Shown one piece after another: positions 36,582 to 48,239 of a stretch of DNA of 64,000 bases. The translations under genes and the position numbers were made by a program. The notes under the pieces are model-generated. The model did not search any database, was not told the origin of the DNA, and was given only the letters and a program-made list of their open reading frames with translations. This stretch comes from Papilionanthe hookeriana x Papilionanthe teres. Its lineage: Eukaryota > Streptophyta > Magnoliopsida > Asparagales > Orchidaceae. Position 1 is the first letter of the stretch; each line of letters begins with the position of its first letter. The stretch is from positions 59,436,621-59,500,620 of the forward strand of contig CM040421.1 of NCBI GenBank assembly GCA_022702705.1, written 5' to 3'.

Positions 36582-36625
<44 letters not shown>

Positions 36626-36720
36626 GACGAGGGTGGCAGGACGTTAGGGCAATTATTAATGGGGGATGGTGGGGACGGACGGGAGGGGGCCAATTTCACA
36701 CTATGCCTTATAATTATTGG
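36477..36720 (-). promoter_or_regulatory. 5' leader and core promoter region of the DUF538 gene
   Basis: The minus strand carries a long CT-repeat (complement of the GA run at 36584-36621), a common feature of plant 5' leaders and core promoters. A TATA-like TTATAAGG (36706-36713) lies about 230 bp upstream of the ATG. Composition drops to AT-rich immediately beyond. Confidence 0.45.
36584..36621. repeat. (AG)n microsatellite in the DUF538 leader
   Basis: An uninterrupted AG run of about 38 bp, reading CT on the gene strand. Confidence 0.95.
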
Positions 36721-36933
36721 GGATCTGAATAATTTTAAATTATTAAATTGTTTTCCAAATGAGTAAATATCTATAACTAATTAATGTTCATAATCAATTA
36801 TCTCAAATTATATTTAATAAATTTAAAGCTTATCATTTAAAAAAAATTAAATCTTAATAGTAATTAGATTAAAAATTAATGATTTTAAATATTAGTATGA
36901 GTAAAGTGTTAAAATAATATTGATTATTTATAT

Positions 36934-37122
36934 CTCAGAATTTATAGAAGTGTCAAAATAGTTCTCAATTATTTTAAAATTGAGCTCTACTAGTTCTTCA
37001 TAGGAATTATTTCAACCCCAATTCAAATAATCTACAGATTATTTCAGCACTTCTATAAACTTTGAGACTAAAACAATCACATATGAATAGTGGGGGATTA
37101 TTTTGACACTTCTATAATCTCA
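36934..37122. repeat. Small fold-back (MITE-like) repeat
   Basis: The left arm CTCAGAATTTATAGAAGTG / TCAAAATAG is inverted at 37095-37122, whose complement is TGAGATTATAGAAGTGTCAAA. A third, inverted copy lies at about 37035-37066 (complement CTCAAAGTTTATAGAAGTG). No clear target duplication was found, so it may be a decayed MITE or a local inverted duplication. Confidence 0.5.
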
Positions 37123-38289
37123 CAAATGATAACTTTGAATTTTAGTTGTTAATACAATTATTTATCTGAAATATTCTTATATAAAGTTTAACTAATGTGG
37201 TCATGAAAAATTGGATTTTTCTGGTCGATGCATATTTGTTTTGATGAAAGATGGGGACTTATTACTGATACTAGCATCGTCTCGAATAGAAGTCAATAGC
37301 TACTAGCTAATTCCGGCACATCAAAGATTTTCTCATATATATAAATTCTTCTAATAAATACTTTCGCTTAAGAAATAAAATCTTTACTATTTTGATAATG
37401 GTTAACGGTTGTCTTTATACACGAAGTATCAATCACCATGAAATTATGAAGAATATTTGCATGTGAGTGTACTGCATCCAATGTTTTTTTTTTTTATTTT
37501 TTTTATTCTTAGATATTTAATTTTGAGTGAAATTAGTAAATGCATATGAATTGAGTGCTATATATGTAAATTCCCCATAAAGAAATTACATGTTTATTGA
37601 AATAAAACAATTGCAAGAAAATTAGAAAAATTCTGCAAACTCTGGCCTGGATAGATGTTGATCTCAGAGTTACTCATCAAAATTTCTAGTGAAGAACAAT
37701 ATTACTGTAGATGATATAATCCTAAAAACAACCACAAAAGGAGATATGAATAAACCAAAATAAAACATAGTGAATGTCTATGAAAGAAATGTCTCATGAA
37801 AGCTTTTAAAAATCAGAATGTAATAAAGTCTGGCCTAGAGGAAATAGATAATCCAAACATCTACAATCCAACCACATTCCAATGTATATCAACTGATCTT
37901 CGTAAAATTGAGAAAAGCTAATATGTACAATGCCAAAGTCTCAATTACAAAACTATCAAGCAACTAAATCTCAAAGCTCAGAACCCATTCACCCCCTCCT
38001 GCTCAAAGAAATTGTGAGATCAAATGAAGTATATGGGAAATGTCCAGTCATGTAATATCTGAAGTGAGGATATGTATGAAAGGGAAAACTCAATAACATA
38101 ATCATTCCAATCAAACTAAAAATCTAAAAGCTAATAGGTAAAAACCTTCAATAAAGCTAGTAATGATAGAAATCCAGTAAGAAAGATTATATATGCAACA
38201 TTCTTATTCCTTCAAAACAAGGTCTAATTGAAACTTCATTAAGAAATCTTGAAATAAGAAATAAATTTGAATGAATCATATTTTATAAA
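37123..38289. other. AT-rich spacer, possibly LINE 3' untranslated sequence at its right
   Basis: No gene is recognised. The part from about 37.6 kb may belong to the 3' end of the minus-strand LINE to its right, but no poly(A) or target duplication was identified. Confidence 0.35.
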
Positions 38290-38840
38290 GTTATTTTACT
38301 TTAGTGGGAGGTCTCCCCTTGAACATCCATTTTTCTATTCTTAAACTCAATAGCCCATTGGATATTCTGCACTAATATATCAAGGGAAGTTGGAGTGTTT
38401 TTAAACATCTTGTTATTTCATTCCCTCCAAATGAAATTTATGTTAATTTGAATAACGAAAAAAATTCTTATTGATAGTTGAAGTAAAAGAATCAACGTGA
38501 GAACAAGTTTGCAGCATATTTCCATTTACAAGAGAAAAAACATCCAATGAGGATGTATATTCTAAGTAAAGAATGAGTATGTTAATCAAAGAAAAGATGG
38601 GTATGAGTTTCATGAATGGCTTGACATAAAACACAAACTCTATTGACCATGTTCCTTCTAGAAGGGAGAATTGCAAGATGTAAGATAATTATGCATACAT
38701 TTTCAAAATGAAGTGTAATATTTGGATGAATATCGTTTAAACTAAACAAAATTATTCCATTTCACAACTTGATAGATTTCATATGCAAAACTATAAATAT
38801 TCTTGTTAGAATATTTAAAGGAACCCTTCAATGACTAGAG
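38290..38840 (-). pseudogene. LINE remnant (zf-RVT region)
   Basis: The minus-strand translation near 38640-38590 reads CVLCQAIHETHTHLFFDQ, the CxLC...HLFF zinc-binding motif that follows reverse transcriptase in plant LINEs. INFIWRE.NNKMFKN (about 38435-38390) follows, equivalent to the W.IW..RN segment of the same family. Frames change between blocks and stops are present. RT and endonuclease are absent. Confidence 0.65.
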
Positions 38841-39060
38841 ATGTTACCATCCTCTATGAGAGTATTCAAAATAAGAATTTGACGAAAATCAAGAATACTA
38901 AAAGAATTTAAGAAAGACCAAGAATCATTTGAGTAAGCTCTTTGACTTTAGTAAATGGTTTTAAATCAAATTAGCAAATAACAATATTACCAAATTTCTC
39001 AAAAATACATCAGTCGTCTAGCCTATGATTGAGAGGGTGAGTGGGCTAGGTTAGGGCTTC
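38841..39060. other. Spacer between the LINE remnant and the purine-rich tract
   Basis: AT-rich, with nothing recognised. Confidence 0.4.
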
Positions 39061-39072
39061 AAGTAGGAGGGG

Positions 39073-39143
<71 letters not shown>

Positions 39144-40315
39144 AGGTGAGTGGGTTACAATAGGGTTTTAGATCAGAGTGAGGGAGACAGAAGGTGAGTT
39201 TGCCAGGCTAGGTTTTGGGTTGGATAAGATGGAATGTGTGTGGGGTTTTGGTGGGCTAGGTTTTGAGAAGAAGAGAGATAGAGAGGTGATAAGAGTAGGG
39301 CTTTTGACTAGGAGAGAGAAATGGAAATGATGAGAGTGTAAACTAGTGTTTCAGGTAGGAGAAAAAGGAGAAGTTAAGTGGGTTAGGATATGTTTTTTTT
39401 GGGTTAGGATACATTTTTATATGGGAGAGAGATAGCAAAAGTATATGAGTGCAGACTACAATTTGGGTAAGACAAAATGGAATGTGTGTGGGGTTTCGGT
39501 GGGCTAGGTTTTGGGTAGGAGAGAGAGGGGAAAAGGTTAGGGTGATTGCTAAGGTTTTGTTTAGGAGAGTGAGAGGGAAAGAGTAAAAGTGTAGGATAGA
39601 ATTTCAAGTATTAGAGAGAGGGAGAAGTGGGTGGGATGGGTTTAGGGTAGTGGTTTGGTGAAGAAGTGGATGGGGGAAGTGTAACATAATGCCTTAGTGA
39701 GAGGAGATGGAAAGAGTAGTGGGGAGAGGGCCTAAGTTTTCAGTATAGGAAGAGCAAGGAGGGCGAAAATGTGGGAAAGGCTCAGCCATGGAAGGAAAAG
39801 AAGGGAAAGCTTTGTCATGGAAGAGAAAAATGGAAAATGGGAAGAGATGCTTGACCATAGAAAAAAGAAAAGAAGAGGATGATTCACACAATGATACCAC
39901 AAGACTTATCCTTGAATTTTATGTAAAAAAATTGAAATAAGAGAGGAGAAATTACACTATACCTTTCCTTGGTGAAATTAATTGACTTCCTTGGTTGAGT
40001 TAAATGGACTCCCTTTACTTTCCTTAGTGAAGAGAGGGAACAGGGTGGTGTCATTTTGGCTAACAAAGAAGAAAGATGGGGAGAGGGTTTCAGCTTGGAG
40101 AAGAGAAAGAGGGGGAGAGGAAGATTTTTGGTTAGTGAGGAGATAAGGGGAAGAAAGAGCTTTCATCTTTTGGAAGGAGGTGTGATTTTAGGTAGGAGGG
40201 AGTTTAAAGTGAAGAGAAATTTGAGAGGGAATGGTTAAGTGGGCGATTGGAGGGAAATTTTAAAAAATTGGGGGGGGGGGTACTCAAATTTTTGGAAGTG
40301 GTTGGAGATGGTTAT
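39061..40315. repeat. Purine-rich repetitive tract with (GA)n and diverged direct repeats
   Basis: The plus strand is strongly G/A-rich for more than 1.2 kb. It opens with a long GA run (39075-39140). GGTTTTGG, GGTGGGCTAGGTTTTG and GTAGGAGAGAGAG words recur. The longest direct repeat, around GGAATGTGTGTGGGG..GGTGGGCTAGG, occurs at about 39229 and 39479, 250 bp apart. The Ser/Pro/Phe-rich minus-strand frames here reflect composition only. Confidence 0.6.
39075..39140. repeat. (GA)n microsatellite
   Basis: An uninterrupted run of about 65 bp of GA at the left end of the purine-rich tract. Confidence 0.95.
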
Positions 40316-43200
40316 GACTAAAATGATTGTGGAGAAGCCTAAAGATAAACTGAGAATTTACGTCGTGTTAGACCAACCATATCAAAATCCTATGATTTGT
40401 TGTTTAATTCTAAGGAATGGTTTAGATGATGTAGACTAGTTTTGCTATTGTAGATTGTCATCCTCCATCTGTTACGACTTGCTCCAGTGATCCTCTTCGA
40501 AGCAACAACTTCAAGGTTTATTTATTATAAATTTTGGTTGTTTATATATTATGGTTTGGTTTTATTGGCCAAAGTTTTTAAAGTGTTTTTTTTTGAATTT
40601 TAGTTTAAGTTAAGCGATACTGTTTAGGATCTCACGATCCCATCTTCCCAACACCACTATTTTCTCTTAAATTTACTTAATCTAAACAAGCGATTGAACT
40701 CATTTAGACTGAAGAATTCTTGTTAACAACCGTAGGTTACCTCAACTGAAGGATCGTCGTAAACCCAAAAGGCGTAAATTAAGTGTGTTCAAAAATTTAA
40801 AAGGGTATTGTTCTTTTTTAAAGTGTATTTTTGTTTTTTTTGCAGGTAAAATAAAACATGCACGGGTAAGAAAATGCTGTAAAGCAATATAATAATATTA
40901 TAATAAATAAATTATGAAATGCATACCTGAGCCTCTGCTACTGCTGCAAGAAGTGTCAGTACAGGAAAACATAGTATAACAACATGTAGGATATTAAATA
41001 ACTTGCAAGGCATCCGGTGTGAGAAAAAAAAACAAGTCACAAGAAAACACAAACGAATAAAACAAAACATGAAATCATATATAAAAAACCGAAACCGAGT
41101 GTAAGAATTTAGTGAAGGTGGGGCCTGGAGCTGGGTAGTGTGCTTTATAATCCCAAACCTTGTATACCAGCTACCAACCCGGTAATCTAAGGAAGGTGAT
41201 TTATGGTCTTGATCAAAGGTGAGTAACAAGTGAGCCTTTATAGAATTTTAAAAATTCAACTTTTCATGCATGTAGAGTTTACTTAGCAACCAAATGTAGT
41301 AGTGTCACAGGAAAAGTATTTTTTTTGGTTATTTTATGCATATATATGTGCAAATGTTTTGATAAAATCAGATTGTCCATAAGTTAATCATCTTGAATGG
41401 ACTAGAACTACTAACAACCAAGAAAAACTAGGGGCAACATTCTTACCAAAATTTGGAGAATAGTATCATAGGTCCTATCCTCTCCCCGAAGGTCGTCGAG
41501 ATAGGACATACTATTATAATGTCTCCCTCTTGGCACACATAAGCATTATCATCTTCGCCCTCGCTACATAGAACTCCGACTTACACAAGACCGATGATCT
41601 ATATGCGACATTAATAAATACCCTAGTTGCTCACAAAGTATTTCAATACCTTATCCAAGACTCATATTCCCGAGCTTTGGGATATAAATGTAGGATAGGT
41701 AGTGTAAGGTATCATATTGAAAGTGTGAATTAACGAATCTCGAGTCATATCTTGGTGGGTCCCTAAGATTTTGAGGATGATTTTCCTCAAGAAATCATAA
41801 TGACTTCCAACATCCTTCGAAATGTTTAAAAGATTGCAAAGGCATTCGAGGAACGACCCTAAACAACTTTAAAATATTATGAATCATTTCGAGTTCATTT
41901 GGCCTTATTATCTTATTGAATTAATCATCTCTAATTAAATTAGGATTTAGTCATGGTGTTTTAAATTATGCTCAGTGAACTTTAATATTTTAATTAATCC
42001 ATTAGTAGGGCAACTCAGTTATGTTTAAGAATTATGCGAGTAAATACCCTTAGTAGTAATCTTAATGGTTAAGGAATTTCATACTCTTTTCTTGAATTGG
42101 ACTTTAGCTTGTAGTATTTTAAGTGTGTTTGCAATTCTTTGTGTTTCTTTTCTAAACCTCTTTAAATTATTTTATCTTAACCCTAATTCACTACCAAGCT
42201 CTTAAGTCTCTATGGGGGCTTTGAATTAAACCTCATGATCTATATTTTATCTTAAACCTCATTCAACCATTGATTTGGGGCTTTGAATTAGTGTATTTTT
42301 ATCTTCTTAACTCAAGCCCCTCACATTAGGACATCCAACTCAATTAACTTCTAAACTGCAACAATTTAGATAATTACATTTTTACCCTTTTATAGAAATG
42401 CTATTAATTAGTTTCTACCCTTTTTACCTTAGTTTACAATCATATCAAAAGATTAATTATTATAATTATTACCCATTTACCCTTTGTTTTGACCTAAATC
42501 TTAATTGGAGTTTGAACTTCCATAATTACCATCTTACACATAGTGTTATTTACCTCCTAATTCTTTCAATTTAAATCCAAAGACTTTAAAAATTTTTTGT
42601 TACCCTATTCATGGATCAATTGAAACATTAGAGGAGAATTTTTTTATTTTTATTTAATTTTTAATAATTATTTTATTTCAAAAATAGGAATTTCCAATGT
42701 TAATTAATTTAACTAACTAAAACATACTTTCTGTCCTTAAGAAGTTTTTAAGAGGTTCACTAGGTCAGAGTACCCTTGAAATAATTTTCATGAATTTTTT
42801 AGTTATATTTTAATTCTTATAAATTTTAATTAATTCTCCATGAATAAATAAATATAAAATGTATATTTATTTTTAAAATTCATTTTTATATTTTTCATTG
42901 ATCTCTCAGACTTCAGAGAACTCAAAGACATTTATTTCATATTTATTTGATTTTCATTTCATTTTTTGTAATTAATTTTATTCAAAAACAAGGAAAAATG
43001 AATTTAAATACTTAAAAACATATTTTTTATGTTTTAAGATTTACAAAAGCAATTTTGGTGTTTTTCTGTAATTAGAGTGAGATTTATGGCATTTTGGAAT
43101 CTTTTTATTATTTTGTGATTTTTTTATATTTTTAATTATTTTTAAATCATGAAAATTGCATTTTTTAATGGTCTTTATTTTAAAACAAAAAAAACTTGTC
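40316..43200 (-). mobile_element. Giant-LTR fragment C
   Basis: It begins in AATGATTGTGGAGAAGCCTAA, matching fragment D at 46842. It tracks LTR A in the same orientation: CTATGATTTG (40389), a GATCCCATC..CACTA segment at 40640 (A 4640), GCATACCTGAGCC at 40920 (A about 5080), and the AT-rich units to about 43200 (A about 7000). Both LTR ends are missing. The minus-strand open frame at 41229-40912 coincides with LTR sequence also present in D (47215-47510) and is not a gene. Confidence 0.6.
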
Positions 43201-46085
43201 TACTTATTACATTCACTATAATTTTAAAATTATGTATGTAGCGAATTAGGTCGTATATATTTCCAACCACTTTTAAAATCCATCCTAGGAGACACCCTTT
43301 AGATCCCTTGTAACTTTAAGATTGGACCGGTGTGGCTAACTTGTCGAAGTCATACATTCCTGAAGACTTAATCCGCACTTAGATGCTGTTTAGGACACTT
43401 CTCATTAGATGGTGAGCTAGAATAGGATTTAGGATGCTTGGTAGCTATTTTTTTAATCCCATGGCTATTGTTCTTTACTGGTTTGCTTATGCCAGCCATG
43501 CGCCACTTTTGTTCATTTCAGTGTGTTTTTGTGCTTGATATGCATGATGGTATATAGGGATTCGTGCATATATATGCACACACATATGTATCATTAAGGG
43601 GGAGCAAATTAATGATTTCTAGCCCTTTGCTTGTAGGTGCGATTTAGTTCCCCCGATAAAAGGCATTACATGTTTGTTTGTTTTCCCACTGAAATTGTTT
43701 TGATGTAGGTTGAGTTCTTATTTTATTTTTCAAATGTATTTAATAGAGTCCCTAAGCTGAATTTGTCTTGAAAATAAGGTACAAAAATGAGTTTCAAGGC
43801 GGACCATGCATCGAACCATTTGATGGGGACCATGTGCGGCAACTCGTGACTGTGCCTTAAGTCTGAGATTTATATTTTTGTATAGATCTAGGACCAGACA
43901 TGCATATGAAAAGTCCAGCTCCCTTTTCTACTTTCCTTAGGATTTGTTGTTGACCCAGCGACATTGGCCTCCTCTATATTTTGGAGTGACTTTACTTTCC
44001 ATTGCGTGATTGCATGCTTGGATTCTTTTTCTTGTTTTTTTATGTGTATCTGGGTTATCATGAAAATTACAATTTAAAATTTTAATTTTTTTATATAACA
44101 AGCCCAATAAAAGACTACGAAAAATTAAAATTTAGGATTAAAAGATTCAGGATTTTCAAAATGCATCTTTTACTTTCCTGCGGCCTTCGGGCTGGTTTTT
44201 AAAACGAGCTACATTGCATGGGCATAACCCAATTCATATAATAGGGCATTCAGAATATCTAAGGACAACTCTAGATAATGGCATCATTTGCATGTCCTCA
44301 GAATAAGCCCTCGTGTTTCTCCAATGACACAACATACCTTTTTATATATAAGAGATTTTCAAGTGTACCTGGGTTGTTAGTAGGCTCCCTGACCTAGACA
44401 GGGTGTAACTCCTTTTGTTGGGAGCGTTTCTAGGTTTTTACATCCTCTTAGCTCCATTATTTCTTCATTTCATTTCAGTTCTCTTATCTTTTGTACCTTG
44501 CAAGAGAAACATAAAAATACCCTTCTTGAAAGTGCAATTTCATCCATAAGAAGGTGCAAAACAATAAAGGAAATTAAGCATGCTTTTATACATATCAAAT
44601 TCCTCCAAACTTAAACGTTACTTGTCCTCAGGCTACACTATAATTTTAAAACCAAATCTATTAATTTGTGGAAGTGGATTTCACTAAAATTATCAATAAT
44701 TTTGCTTTAAGAAATTTATTGTGTATATTTAGATTAACTCTTGTAAATAAGTTTAATCCTAGGGTATAAGAAAACCTTTTATATAACTATGAAAAATTAT
44801 TTTTCTATTCAATTCACAAAGTAGCTAATAATTATTAATTAAAGTACCTTAGATGATGAAAATACATAACTTAAGATCTCCATTAAAAAAAATCACACAT
44901 GCACTTTGTACATATCTAAGCTTAGGAATGTAATAATGCTTAAACTTTAAAAAGAATTCAGTAAAATCAATTTTTGAAAAGGCTTCTCCTCAAGCATCTT
45001 CTCCCTCATTCATTTCTTTTTTTTCCTTTTTTTTATTTTTATTTTTCTTTCTATAGGATGTAACATTCAATCCTTAGCATTATTTTAAGGAGGATTACTA
45101 TATTTTGATAGACCTTTAATAGTTTTGAATTACACTATCATCTCCCTAAAGTGAAACCTATCACACTCCTCCACTTTTTAAAATTTTCCAAAGTTGATAT
45201 GTGATAGTTGAAACTTATACTTTGAATCGAAGCTCAATTCTTATGGAGTGTATATTTAAGGATACTTACATTAACAAATATGTAAATCTTTGTAAAAATA
45301 AATAGTTAAACTATCTTTCTACTAGTTAGATTATAACTTCACTATCCTCTAGTTTGAAAAATTTATATGTAATTTAAAATAAAGATATTATATTTTTCCT
45401 TTCTAAAAATTGAAATAATTTTCAGTTAACACCACATATCTCAAATTCCTTTTAAATCATAATTAGTTGAAATCCAGGTCATTGAGGACAAATAAAGTTA
45501 AGCATTTGAAAGATTTTTATCCCCCCCCACCACCCCAAACTTAACTTTTAGCATATATAAAATTGTAAAACATGATTATAAGTAGAGAAAGAATATCTCT
45601 AGAATAGCTTCTATTACTTGTGTTTTTCATAAAAATTTATAGGTATAAACAGAAAAAAGACAAGTATAAAGTAGCAGGTAATTCACATCTAAACAAGATT
45701 AAAATGAAAACTATACCATAAGAGGAAAAAATTTGACAATAGGTATGTACAATAATCAAGTCTAGAACGGAAATAAAAACTATTCCTGTACATCCATATA
45801 TCAGCAAAAAAATAAGAATTTTCCAGTTCATCAGAAAAAATAAAGAAAATACATCAACACAATAGCAGCTGAAAATAAAGAAAAACTAGCATAAATACAT
45901 TCACATTAGAAAACAAACTAATCCTCACTCTCATCATCACCATCACCATCATCTCTGTCTTCTTCTTCCTCCTCAGAATCCTCCTCCATTGGCCTACAAT
46001 GCTCATATATCTGATAAAGTGGAAAAACTGGGAACTCCACAGAGTTACTCCACCAATCTACTGATTCTTTGTACACAATCCTTCT
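43201..46085 (-). other. Decayed internal region of a Ty3/gypsy element
   Basis: Two minus-strand motifs typical of the region between pol and the 3' LTR in Athila/Tat elements are present: CCTGAGGACAAGTAACG followed by TTTAAGTTTGGAGG (about 44640-44600), and a G-rich polypurine tract near 45545-45522. At 46085-45918 an open minus frame ends in a strongly acidic Asp/Glu tail (EEDSEEEEEDRDD..). No gag, RT or integrase motif could be read. How these parts belong together is uncertain. Confidence 0.4.
45522..45545 (-). other. Polypurine-tract-like sequence
   Basis: The minus strand reads AAGTTTGGGGTGGTGGGGGG, the form of the plus-strand primer that precedes 3' LTRs in plant Ty3/gypsy elements. 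No LTR start was recognised immediately after it. Confidence 0.4.
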
Positions 46086-47515
46086 TTAGCAGTGTTGGTC
46101 GCCAAATCAGATTTTGTCGGTTGCTTTGAAGAAATATTTAATTTAATATATATGTAATTTTGATTTTGAAAAGTAGTATTTTGATTTTGAAAAATGAGAC
46201 CATATAGATCTCATATATTTTAAATATTTTAAGTAATTGAGCCTTACATCACAAGTAGTACATTATTCCAAGAGATAAGCATATTTCCTGACAGTGGGCT
46301 CGATTATATACATTAAATAGTTTATGACATCTATTTTAGTATGTAAACCTTTTATGTTGACCGACAAGTTTCCCTCTAATATAAAAATTAAATAGAGTCT
46401 ATTTTACGTGGGTTCCAAGTTTTCTATAAAACCAAGTTCCTATAGTTAATTACATTTTTAATGACCGAAGTCACTTAAGAAAACTCTCGATGATGATCAG
46501 AGGTAGTTGTCTTCAAGAATTCAATGCTTAGGGATTCAAGGTCAGACGTGGAAAAGTCAAGTGGTAAAGAACCGAATGGAACCAACTATTTTCAAAATCG
46601 AAGGAGTAAAAGTTAGGGGACGTCATGGATCCTAAGGCAAGCCTCGGTGACTTTCCAAACTATCCTATTACTTGGCATTCATTTTAAAAAGAAGTCATTT
46701 AATGTTTCAATTCTACCACTTTATGATTTAAGGATTACATTTACATGATCTTGATTATACTAATATCCTACAAAAATACGAGGGTTTACATCATGCCGAA
46801 CGAAAATCTCAGAGCCTAATAAGAGTTAGGACTTATGCTGCACAATATGATTGTGCAGGAGCCTAAAGATAAATTGAGGATTTATGTCATATTAGACAAA
46901 CTACCTAGAAATCCTATGGTTTGCTATTTAATTCTAAGGATGGTTAAACTGAAGTAGATCTGTTTTAGTCTTGATCCAAGCTCCTTGTCGTGCTGCCCAA
47001 AAAGTTGCTTTGAACTTCTTGCTGATGGCGGTTCCAAGTTCAAGGTTTTATGTCTTATGTTTTGATTTTGATTAGTGTTGAACTATTTAATATTATTTCC
47101 ATCCTAGGTAAACAAAATACTATTTTCTATTCTAAAGGTTTTGCAAGTATATAAAAAAATGCATATATGTAAAGCATGTTACAAAATGCAGTAAAGAAAA
47201 TGAAGCAAACTATAACAGTGCATATCTGGGCCTCTGCTATTGCTACAAAAGGGTTAGTATAATAAACATAGTATAACAACATGTAGGAAATTTAAATAAC
47301 TTGCAAGGAATCTGGTATGAGGAAAGCTAGATAGGTTGCAAGAAAAACACGAACAACCAAAAACATGTCATAAGAAACATGAAAGGGTAAATCAAAATAC
47401 GATTTCACATATAGAAGACCGGGGTTAAGTGAAAGACTTTTGGTAAAGGTGGGAGCTTAGAGCTGGGTGCGTGTGCTTTATAATCCCAACCTTGGGTAAG
47501 AGCTACCTATTGTGG
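46086..47515 (-). mobile_element. Giant-LTR fragment D
   Basis: The left edge carries GGTCGCCAAATCAGATTTTG and TCGG (46097-46120), matching the PBS-echo motif inside LTR A (3556-3580). The alignment then follows A: the shared AT run (46144), GGGCTCGAT (46289; A 3758), CTATAGTTAATTACAT (46440; A 3908) and AACTCTCGAT (46481; A 3952). The D right part matches C (47215-47510 and 40915-41160). It is truncated at both ends. Confidence 0.65.
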
Positions 47516-48239
47516 AGCTATTCTTATGGGCTTTTAGTACCATTTAAGCGTTGGTTTTCTAGATATGTATGGAAATGATTACATATTCCTTTAGAATAAT
47601 GAAGGTATCATTTGAAAAGGCTTTAAACACTTTTTGGGGGCAAATTTGATTGTTATTTTAAAAAGAATTTCAGTGTTTTTTAGGCTGATCCACTCGCTGT
47701 TTTGCCTTTCTGATTATGTGGTTTTGGAAGTGGGTAGGTCTCTTCCTTTATTTTTGTTTCGTTTTGCTTTCTTTGCTTTTGGTTGATGATTTGTTTTATG
47801 GTGCTTATGTTTCAACATAACTGCACATATATAACTTCTGCTATATATGAATCATCAAACATGGCTGTAAGTTGGACGATTTGGGTTTAAGGGCCATGAT
47901 GACAAAGACATCCGATGATAAAGCAGAATAATATTGCATCCTATGGGCATCAGAACCTAACTCAAGAACCTCGTGAAAATGTAGGATGATAATATTATTC
48001 ACCGACACTAGACTAGCGACAACCTCTGACTTTCTTAGGCTGCCGATAGTTTCTAGCTTGACAATGCGTTTGACATGTGGACTTTCAAATTTACAAAATA
48101 TGAAAATATAATGACAATATAAACATGATAATAAAACAAAAATGCATTTTATTATGGACCAAATGCTTTTAACTGTTGAAGAAAAAATAATTTACTTATA
48201 TGCATGATAAATCACAAATTCTAAAAGTTACAATATGAA
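47516..48239. other. Spacer between inverted LTR fragments D and F
   Basis: About 0.7 kb with no recognised gene. Parts may be diverged LTR sequence. Its centre separates two oppositely oriented copies of the same LTR region. Confidence 0.4.

Noticed and set aside
35897..36732. Overlapping frames opposite or shifted to the DUF538 gene
   Set aside because: They are shadows of the GC-rich DUF538 coding exon and the GA repeat. Only the frame with DUF538 motifs is credible.
39404..40166. Ser/Pro/Phe-rich minus-strand ORFs
   Set aside because: They arise from strong purine/pyrimidine strand asymmetry. They overlap each other in different frames and have no family.
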